This document shows positions 7,501 to 10,504 of a DNA stretch of 10,504 nt, piece by piece. Position 1 is the stretch's first letter. The number at the start of each line of letters is the position of its first letter. A program made the position numbers and the translations under genes. Source of the stretch: Chlamydomonas sphaeroides (taxonomy: Eukaryota; Chlorophyta; Chlorophyceae; Chlamydomonadales; Chlamydomonadaceae); assembly GCA_001662425.1 (NCBI GenBank), contig BDDC01001164.1, forward strand, positions 14,941-25,444. The letters are read 5' to 3'. The notes under the pieces are model-generated. The model saw only the letters and a program-made list of their open reading frames with translations. It made no database searches and was not told the origin of the DNA.

Positions 7501-7635
7501 CGGACCGACTGCCGGCACCCGGCACCTCTGACAGAGCTGACGCTGCCCCAACCTCGCCGCGCGGCCCAGGTCACCTTCCACGAGCCCCGCCTTGCGGAGC
7601 ACGTGCGCGAGGCGCGCCGCACCGCCGGCCGCTAG
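1383..7635 (+). CDS. Gene A: intron-rich gene for an unrecognised ~710-residue protein
   Basis: The frame opens at ATG 1383 in a strong context (GACCCATGGCG) and closes at TAG 7633-7635. Eighteen exons join with matching phases; their total of 2133 bases gives 710 residues. An extra 33-base exon (5827-5859) may be used. Layout by residue: basic N-terminus (1-20); helical, Tyr- and Cys-containing region (about 21-175); acidic run (186-194); Ala/Glu/Arg coiled coil (about 196-257); strongly acidic tract (271-299); second coiled coil (about 305-355); Gln/Pro/Gly-rich linker with QQQQRPA repeats (about 365-445); helix ending RARYDLE (about 470-505); C-terminal region with VDRDLTLYDKV, NEVINLEMQLVEW and RMLVMVGP; RGG box (661-671). 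There is no obvious signal peptide. The composition suggests a nucleocytoplasmic scaffold or RNA-associated protein, but this is inference. I do not recognise the family. Confidence 0.8.
1670..1720 (+). CDS. Gene A exon 2 (residues 44-60)
   Basis: Acceptor TTTCCCCGCAG and donor GAG|GTGCGC bound 51 bases encoding RNMDEAIIACPYYYYLE. The four successive tyrosines are unusual. The preceding intron is 158 bases. Confidence 0.75.
1891..2030 (+). CDS. Gene A exon 3 (residues 61-107)
   Basis: The acceptor is CGCCCCACAG. The exon encodes a helical segment (KLLLRCCFNEAQAALAR ... HWLLTMAEAICAGDTG) with three cysteines in its first half. It ends in phase 2 at TG|GTGCGG, and the split codon is completed as Trp107 by exon 4. 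Confidence 0.78.
2302..2430 (+). CDS. Gene A exon 4 (residues 107-150)
   Basis: The acceptor GGCGGCCCCAG supplies the single base that completes Trp107. The exon encodes SDRCSDVLRALHRAEARADG and VYMAASTELEEGDSGFTIN, with third positions almost all G or C. The donor AACAG|GTAGCA is weaker than its neighbours, but a stop follows at once in frame and the phase fits exon 5. Confidence 0.75.
2522..2557 (+). repeat. 9-bp tandem repeat in intron 4 of gene A
   Basis: Four units, GGCCCGTAC, GGCCTGTAC, GGCCCGTAC and AGCCCGTAT, run head to tail. A decayed unit (CGTCCGTTC) lies just before. The repeat contains the CCGTACGG motif that recurs across the window. Confidence 0.8.
2723..2798 (+). CDS. Gene A exon 5 (residues 150-175)
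   Basis: The acceptor follows a C-rich tract (CCGGCCCCCAG). The 76 bases complete Ser150 and encode TAEVWTELLGYGLVGKRKG followed by FFCARK, a compact, conserved-looking segment. The donor AAG|GTGCGG leaves phase 0. Confidence 0.78.
2811..2937 (+). repeat. G-rich minisatellite in intron 5 of gene A
   Basis: A 25-base unit starting CGTGGAGGGCTGGGGGGCG repeats at 2831, 2856 and (partly) 2881. It then changes into an 8-base unit, CTGGGGGG, repeated about five times. The G-rich strand is the RNA-like strand, so the pre-mRNA has many G runs able to form quadruplexes. Confidence 0.85.
3053..3112 (+). CDS. Gene A exon 6 (residues 176-195), acidic
   Basis: Acceptor GCCGCTGCGCAG and donor CAG|GTGGGG bound 60 bases encoding ETRWPALEAA and the acidic run EDEEDEEVEQ. 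It is the first of two acidic tracts in the protein. Confidence 0.72.
3406..3435 (+). CDS. Gene A exon 7 (residues 196-205), small exon
   Basis: This is a 30-base exon, EALAEQLRYQ, after a very strong acceptor (ten C's then AG) and before the donor CAG|GTACGG. It is in phase 0 on both sides, so skipping it would keep the frame. It starts the coiled-coil stretch. Confidence 0.68.
3681..3806 (+). CDS. Gene A exon 8 (residues 206-247), Ala-rich coiled coil
   Basis: After CACCCAACAG the exon encodes GGLEQAAAAAAREAQAAAEA and RREADKARAAGALGLG, a typical Ala/Glu/Arg helix. The start is firm. The end is less so: TGT|GTGCGC at 3807 keeps phase 0 with exon 9. A GC donor (AAG|GCGAGA at about 3759) would also keep phase and would remove the Gly/Leu-rich tail. 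Confidence 0.6.
3989..4158 (+). CDS. Gene A exon 9 (residues 248-304), acidic tract
   Basis: The acceptor is GCGACCGCAG. The exon starts with a basic helix (LAARRAAALQRGHAGGS) and turns into a long acidic tract (residues 271-299, about 20 Asp/Glu). The donor is GCGAT|GTGGGT in phase 2, and exon 10 supplies the base completing Met304. Acidic tracts of this kind commonly bind basic partners such as histones or ribosomal proteins; whether this one does is unknown. Confidence 0.72.
4261..4306 (+). CDS. Gene A exon 10 (residues 304-319)
   Basis: Acceptor CCCCGCCACAG, 46 bases, donor CAG|GTACGG. It encodes EQARRASAAAYRAEQ, continuing the coiled coil. The exact phase fit between exons 9 and 10 supports both. 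Confidence 0.74.
4497..4572 (+). CDS. Gene A exon 11 (residues 320-345)
   Basis: Acceptor CTGCCCCCCGCAG. The exon encodes EARRKAEAAAQAALQRGDVY and AAMAA, and ends in phase 1 at GCGGCGG|GTGGGT. It is a helical continuation of exon 10. Confidence 0.74.
4836..5316 (+). CDS. Gene A exon 12 (residues 345-505), Gln-rich
   Basis: This is the largest exon (481 bases), after CCCCGCTGCAG. It opens DMELHELEQKDDGWQQAG, then runs through a Gln/Gly/Pro-rich, probably disordered linker with three perfect QQQQRPA repeats (residues about 416-442). It closes with a charged helix (AEAREAERAALLAARRRELS, then RARYDLEQIIHR). The donor CACCG|GTGGGT leaves phase 2. Confidence 0.78.
5048..5128 (+). repeat. Coding 21-bp repeat (QQQQRPA) in exon 12
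   Basis: The 21-base unit, four CAG codons followed by CGGCCGGCG, occurs at 5054, 5075 and 5096 with no base differences. It is preceded by two more CAG codons and followed by four. Perfect identity, including silent positions, points to recent slippage or unequal exchange. Confidence 0.9.
5523..5624 (+). CDS. Gene A exon 13 (residues 505-539), 3' end uncertain
   Basis: The acceptor GTGCGCTCGCAG gives the base completing Arg505. The exon encodes HNPSAQTAARVKFRDVV and RVDRDLTLYDKVVATR. Two good donors lie five bases apart: AT|GTACGG at 5625 (phase 2) and TACG|GTACGT at 5630 (phase 1). The first joins directly to exon 15. The second fits the best reading frame of the small exon at 5827. The coordinate given assumes the first. 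Confidence 0.65.
5827..5859 (+). CDS. Gene A candidate 33-base exon (optional)
   Basis: A textbook acceptor (CCCCTGCCCCGCAG) and donor (GCG|GTGAGT) bound 33 bases, a multiple of three. In the phase-1 frame every third position is G or C (SLSRHVHSQG), as in the rest of the gene. However, phase 1 cannot continue into exon 15 without another exon. In phase 2 it joins (LALPARPLAG), but with poor codon bias. It may be a real, an alternative or a cryptic exon. Confidence 0.4.
6251..6317 (+). CDS. Gene A exon 15 (residues 539-561)
   Basis: A long pyrimidine tract (about 6207-6236) precedes two acceptors nine bases apart, CACCAG at 6250 and CACCAG at 6259. Both keep the same frame, so the protein may contain or lack TTS. 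The conserved-looking core is NEVINLEMQLVEWTAGWIQ. The donor CAG|GTGCGC leaves phase 0. Confidence 0.72.
6568..6635 (+). CDS. Gene A exon 16 (residues 562-584)
   Basis: Acceptor CTGCCCCCCTAG and donor CGCCG|GTGAGG. It encodes DHLSWVRYGFDEEERARREA then TR, with the split codon finished as Arg584 in exon 17. Confidence 0.78.
6800..6902 (+). CDS. Gene A exon 17 (residues 584-618)
   Basis: Acceptor CTCCCTCACGCAG. The 103 bases encode LVVAASAILRMLVMVGP and CSRSWVRLQLQFQEPAT. The hydrophobic run is about 15 residues, more like a buried helix than a membrane span, and no other such segment is seen. The donor ACG|GTGCGT is consensus. Confidence 0.78.
7126..7338 (+). CDS. Gene A exon 18 (residues 619-689), RGG box
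   Basis: Acceptor CACCCCGGCAG. The exon encodes a helix (ERRLLERSIQQMVEAGVVRL), then an arginine/glycine tract RGGVGRGGRGG (residues 661-671) of the kind that binds RNA and is arginine-methylated in many eukaryotic proteins, then GSVLYLCLREEE. The donor GAG|GTGGGT leaves phase 0. A diverged copy of the donor region lies exactly 100 bases downstream. Confidence 0.78.
7311..7456 (+). repeat. Diverged 100-bp-period duplication covering a splice donor
   Basis: Bases 7325-7356 (end of exon 18 and its donor) match 7425-7456 at about 28 of 32 positions, with an offset of exactly 100. Weaker similarity extends upstream to about 7311/7411. The second copy lies in the last intron and carries its own possible donor, CAG|GTGTGT at 7439. 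Confidence 0.65.
7460..7479. repeat. 20-base word shared with gene B coding exon
   Basis: TGGGCGTCAGGCCGGGGCCA occurs here, in the last intron of gene A, and again at 10150-10169, where on the minus strand it encodes part of PGLTPT in gene B. The flanks do not match. It may be a small duplicated patch or chance in GC-rich sequence. Confidence 0.5.
7570..7635 (+). CDS. Gene A terminal exon (residues 690-710 and stop)
   Basis: The acceptor CGCGCGGCCCAG is followed by VTFHEPRLAEHVREARRTAG, Arg and a TAG stop. The exon keeps the frame of exon 18 and the same codon bias. The poly(A) signal follows 60 bases later. Confidence 0.76.
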   Translation, partial: VTFHEPRLAEHVREARRTAGR

Positions 7636-7712
7636 CTGGGGCCGGTCGGGCAGGGCGGGGCGCCGAGAAGGAGGCGGCGACCTCCGCTTCGCGGTGTAAC
7701 AGTAACAGTGAC
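7636..7712 (+). terminator. 3' UTR and poly(A) signal of gene A
   Basis: TGTAA at 7695-7699 is the standard volvocalean poly(A) signal and lies 60 bases after the stop. Cleavage is usually some 10-15 bases later, so the mRNA probably ends near 7710-7715. The UTR would be unusually short for this group, but no other TGTAA was found downstream on this strand before gene B. Confidence 0.6.
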
Positions 7713-8569
7713 AGGCTCGGCTAGGCTTGGGGGTCGCTAGCTAGGGGGACGCCACGGCGTGCAATGGACAGGCGGGGCGCGGCGTCGGCGACCTGGCTCG
7801 GCTGTGGGACAGCCGCACCGCCGGTCGCGAGCGTAGCAATACGGCGTGCGATGCGGCGGCGAGTCGGCGGCTCCGGCATACTGGACGGAGACATGCCGCG
7901 GCACCAGCTGCTGCAGGGGCGCCGGCGACCCGAGTTGGCAGCCGCGCCGCTGGCCGCTGGCGGGGCCGCCGATCCTGCCGGGGGGCGCCGGTCCTGCCGG
8001 GGGCCGCCTGCCGCAGGTGGCCGGCATGGGGTGGTGGGTTCGGTAGCTGTTGGCGACGTTGCGGCCGGTAGGCGGGCGCTGGCGTAAGTTAGGGGCGTAT
8101 CAGGCATGTGTGCCCAGTGGTGGGCTGCAGGGCACAAGCAATGTCAGGGCGGGGGCCGGTGGTGCGGGCCCTGCCGGCGGGGGCCCTACGGCTCCCTGCC
8201 GCCACGTGACTGCCAGGGGCGTGTTCCAGTGTTAGGTAGAACAGAACGGGGCTGGTGCGTGGGACTGCAGGCATCCGGCTAGCCCTCCGGCTCCCAGAGG
8301 GGTGGGCGCGTGCCCCGACGTCGACTCTTATCGATGCTACCGGTAATGATGCGACGATGGGCGTCAAGGCAGCCTGGCTGCATGCAGCCTGCGGCGACGC
8401 AGCCAGCCATGGCAAGACGCGCGCTGCGCTGTGCTCTGCTGTGGCTTGTCGTCGTGCTGTGCTGCACCTCGAGGGGAGCAGCCATCTGTGCCGTACTCTC
8501 TCCTCGGCCGTTCCTCCCGGCCAATCAGGCCCCGCCACTTCAAGCTGCCCCTGGACTACATGTCTACAT
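7713..8569. other. Intergenic gap between convergent genes, no supported gene
   Basis: Open frames exist on both strands because stops are rare in such GC-rich DNA. They are Ala/Arg/Pro-rich, lack splice support and resemble nothing I know. Apart from a short tandem duplication near 7971 I see no structure. An extended 3' UTR of gene A or a non-coding transcript is possible. Confidence 0.5.
7971..8008. repeat. 19-bp tandem duplication
   Basis: Two neighbouring units, GATCCTGCCGGGGGGCGCC and GGTCCTGCCGGGGGCCGCC, differ at two positions. They lie in the intergenic gap. Confidence 0.6.
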
Positions 8570-9149
8570 ATCTCCTCCTACGATTACAATCTAACCGGTC
8601 CAGTATTCAAGTCCCTGGCTGCCAGTAACGGCGGTTGTCTTAGGTGCCTTTCACTGACCTCCACGCTGGTCCTACAGTGAAAAGGCCCGCCACTTGAGCC
8701 CGAAGCATCAGCACCAGCGGCCGCGGCGGCGCTGCCGCATACACCCACGCATACACCGCACGCAGCCCGGCCACCTGGCTCGGGGCGGGCCCAGCAAGCA
8801 AGCCGCCCGCACCGCCCCGTTGCCCCATCGCCCCATTGCATCACGTGCGCACGTGCACTTGCACGCCGCACGCACCGGGTATCCAAGGTGGTCACAGGTC
8901 ATCGTGTGGCAGCAGTGCGGCCTGCGCAGTGCGACCTGCCCCTCCCTGCCCCTCCTTGCCTCCCCCATCACATACCCAAATATATGCGGACGACCCCGCC
9001 GCGTGCACGCCATGCCGGACCCGCTCCCCGACCTGCAGTGCCCATGATGCCAGCAACGCAGCCACACAACACCTCCCCGGTCCGCAGTCCCCGCAAGCGC
9101 CGGCATCGGAGCCCCGGGCCCCCCTCCCAGCGGCTGCCTCCTGCCGCCG
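8570..9149 (-). terminator. 3' UTR of gene B with poly(A) signal
   Basis: On the minus strand the first TGTAA after the gene B stop is at 8588-8584 (TTACA on the plus strand). That gives a 3' UTR of roughly 570-580 bases, a normal length for this group. No other TTACA was seen between the stop and this point. No exon is supported within it. Confidence 0.55.
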
Positions 9150-9293
9150 CTACCTCGCCGCCGCCGCGCCCATGTTGGTCAGCGCCGCCCGCACCCCCGC
9201 CAGCTCCGCCTCCAGCTGCCGGGCGCGGCGGGCCTCGTCCAGCCACTGCTGCCGGCTGGCCAGCACCTCGTCGGCCAGCTCCCGGCGGGCGGC
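9150..9293 (-). CDS. Gene B terminal exon (coiled coil and stop)
   Basis: Acceptor TTCCCCTCAG, then 47 codons and TAG. The segment runs AARRELADEVLASRQQWLDE, then ARRARQLEAELAGVRAALTN and MGAAAAR, a heptad-like helix with Leu/Val/Ala at spaced positions. The upstream intron is 9294-9670 (377 bases). Confidence 0.78.
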   Translation of the reverse strand, partial: AARRELADEVLASRQQWLDEARRARQLEAELAGVRAALTNMGAAAAR

Positions 9294-10504
9294 CTGAGGG
9301 GAAAGGAGGGGCAAGTGGGGCGGGGAAAGGGTTTGACACAGATCGTGCCGCTGCTGCCTGCTGGCCAGCCCTTGCTTTGTCCGCCTGCTCTAGGAGGGCA
9401 GCCTTGGGGGCAAAGCCCCGGGGCTTGGGTTTTGGGCTGACTTGAGGCGGGCGAGGGGGGAGGCGGGCACGGGGGCAGAAGGCGGCATGTCCGGGGCGAC
9501 GGGCTGCGCGGGGCTGGGACCTCGGAGCGCAGTGGCCACTCCCCTGGTGCCGCAGCCCAGCACCGAGTGCCGCACTGCATCCGTGCTGCGGCTTCGCTGT
9601 CGCAACCGCTGCGGCACGTGACACGCTGTACGACTATAGCCGCGGCACCCAGCGCCGCACCAGCCCCCACCATGGCATCCTCCAGGTCGTACGACGCCCG
9701 CTCCTGCGCCGCCATCAGCTCCCGCGCCAGCGCCGCCAGCTCGGCGGCGCTCGCGGGCAGCGGCGCCGCCTCTTCGCCAGCGCCGCCGCCGTAGCTGCCC
9801 CCGCCGTAGCCCACCCCGCCGCTGGGCCCAGCCTCCGGCCAGTCGTGCCCGGCCGCCTCCGCCGGCGCGTCAGCGGGCGCGTGGGCGTCGGCGGCGCCGT
9901 CGGGCTGCTGCTGGGCGGCCGCTGCCGCCGCCGCTGCGGCGGCGGCTGCCCGGCCTGTGTGGAGTTGCATCCTGCGGGCGGGGGAAGGAGGGGACGGTCC
10001 AGGGTTCGTGCCCAGCACCCGGCGCACGCGAGGCGAGGCGACTGCAGCGGCCACGCCGCCGCACCCCTCCACCCAGCCCTGGCCCCACACCCTCCGCCCC
10101 TGCCCCCTACTTCCGGCTCCCCAGCAAAGCCCGACTCACTCGTAGATGGTGGGCGTCAGGCCGGGGCCAGGCACCGGGTGCCCCGTGACGGCGGCGGGCG
10201 GCGGCGGCGGCTCGTCGTCGTACCAGGCGCCCACCGCGCGCGGGCCGTCGGCTGCGCGGGCGTGGCGGCTGGCTGGCCGCAGCCGTGGCGGCAGCTGGAT
10301 GCCCTTCTGGGGGGTGGAGGTGATGGTGCGCACCTGCGGGGGCGGGGGAGGGGGAAAGGAGGTGGGAGGGAGGTGAGGGAGGGGCGGGGTGGGGAGGGAG
10401 GAAGGGATGGGGACGCGCTCCCGCCGGGCGAGCAGCAGCATGCGCCCCAAGGGCCGGCGCCGCACGGCCCGTCCCGCGGCGCCGCTCGTAGCGGGTGTGG
10501 CGGG
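9150..10504 (-). CDS. Gene B: 3' part of an unrecognised low-complexity/coiled-coil protein
   Basis: Read right to left, two internal exons and a terminal exon join in phase with good GT/AG sites and end at a TAG (9152-9150). A tentative exon touches the window edge, so the start of the gene lies outside. The visible 225 residues or so comprise a basic stretch (VRTITSTPQKGIQLPPRL), Pro-rich DDEPPPPPAAV, 12 alanines followed by QQQ, a Gly/Tyr-rich patch (GGVGYGGGSYGGGAG), a helix ending RASYDLEDAM, and a C-terminal coiled coil (AARRELADEVLASRQQWLDE onwards). No catalytic motif is visible. It could be a cytoskeletal or scaffold protein, but I do not recognise the family. It converges on gene A, and one exon resembles exon 12 of gene A at both ends. 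Confidence 0.75.
9413..9426. repeat. Perfect 14-bp palindrome in the last intron of gene B
   Basis: AAGCCCCGGGGCTT reads the same on both strands. A GGGGC just upstream (9407-9411) can also pair with GCCCC across AAA. It could form a small hairpin in the intron; its role is unknown. Confidence 0.5.
9671..9971 (-). CDS. Gene B internal exon (poly-Ala, Gly-rich, helix)
   Basis: Acceptor CCGCCCGCAG, 301 bases, donor GCCATG|GTGGGG. It begins MQLHTGR, followed by 12 alanines and QQQ, a run of Ala/Asp/Pro, a Gly/Tyr-rich patch and the helix AAELAALARELMAAQERASY ending DLEDAM. The phase fits both neighbours. Confidence 0.8.
10140..10333 (-). CDS. Gene B internal exon (Pro-rich)
   Basis: Acceptor CCCCCGCAG, 194 bases, donor TACGA|GTGAGT. 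It encodes VRTITSTPQKGIQLPPRL, RPASRHARAADGPRAVGAWY, DDEPPPPPAA and PGLTPTIYE. It ends in phase 2, and the next exon supplies the final base of the Glu codon. Confidence 0.78.
10336..10412. repeat. Polypurine/polypyrimidine tract in a gene B intron
   Basis: About 75 bases on the plus strand are nearly all A and G, dominated by GGGG, GGGA and GGAGG runs with only a few C or T interruptions. On the minus strand this is the long pyrimidine tract before the 10333 acceptor. It can in principle adopt triplex or quadruplex structures. Confidence 0.65.
10466..10504 (-). CDS. Gene B tentative partial exon at the window edge
   Basis: The 39 bases up to a possible donor, GCC|GTGCGG, would read PATPATSGAAGRA in phase 0, matching the phase-0 start of the next exon. 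The segment is short and has no upstream boundary. The intron it implies (10334-10465, 132 bases) has a long pyrimidine tract on the minus strand, as expected before an acceptor. Confidence 0.4.

Noticed and set aside
7721..8137. Open frames on both strands of the intergenic gap as a possible third gene
   Set aside because: Ala/Arg/Pro-rich translations with no domain, no convincing splice sites and no TGTAA of their own. Stops are simply rare in this GC-rich stretch.
8968..9624. Long minus-strand frame crossing the gene B terminal exon
   Set aside because: It reads the terminal exon and the preceding intron in another frame. The spliced frame with the stop at 9150 has better codon bias and phase fit.
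1..10504. Bacterial operon, phage or CRISPR interpretation
   Set aside because: No long uninterrupted genes, no ribosome-binding-site pattern and no spaced direct repeats. The intron structure and TGTAA signals point to an algal nuclear genome.

Overview
The window looks like nuclear DNA of a green alga of the Chlamydomonas/Volvox group (Volvocales). It is very GC-rich. The open frames are short and interrupted, and they join into proteins only through many small introns (about 100-390 bases, GT...AG, with donors such as GTGAGT, GTGCGG, GTGGGT and GTACGG). Codon third positions are almost all G or C, and the pentamer TGTAA, the usual volvocalean poly(A) signal, lies just past the one complete stop codon. 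The species assignment is inference; nothing here fixes the genus.

Layout. Bases 1-1382 hold no gene I can support. They contain a TG/GC-rich low-complexity patch, a MITE-like fold-back element with about 50-base inverted arms (413-727), and probably the promoter and 5' leader of the next gene, including an AT-rich patch near 1099-1117. Bases 1383-7635 (+) are one intron-rich gene, 'gene A', with a good start context, at least 18 exons whose splice phases agree, and a TAG stop. It encodes a protein of about 710 residues (slightly more if a small extra exon is used) that I do not recognise. Its layout is: basic N-terminus, helical N-terminal region, acidic tracts, Ala/Glu/Arg-rich coiled-coil stretch, Gln-rich linker with perfect QQQQRPA repeats, conserved-looking C-terminal region, RGG box. 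A TGTAA signal follows at 7695-7699.

Bases 7713-8569 form an intergenic gap between two convergent genes, with no supported gene. Bases 8570-10504 (-) carry the 3' part of 'gene B', read right to left: three well-supported terminal features (two internal exons and the terminal exon with its stop), a tentative partial exon at the window edge, and a long 3' UTR ending near a TGTAA at 8584-8588 on the minus strand. Gene B encodes an Ala/Pro/Gly-rich, coiled-coil-ending protein, also unrecognised.

The two genes are tail-to-tail. One exon in each has a similar beginning ([DE]M[QE]LH) and a similar end (RA[RS]YDLE), which may indicate an old duplication. I see no rRNA, tRNA, CRISPR array, bacterial operon or intact transposase gene. 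All product-level statements are limited by the lack of any database search.
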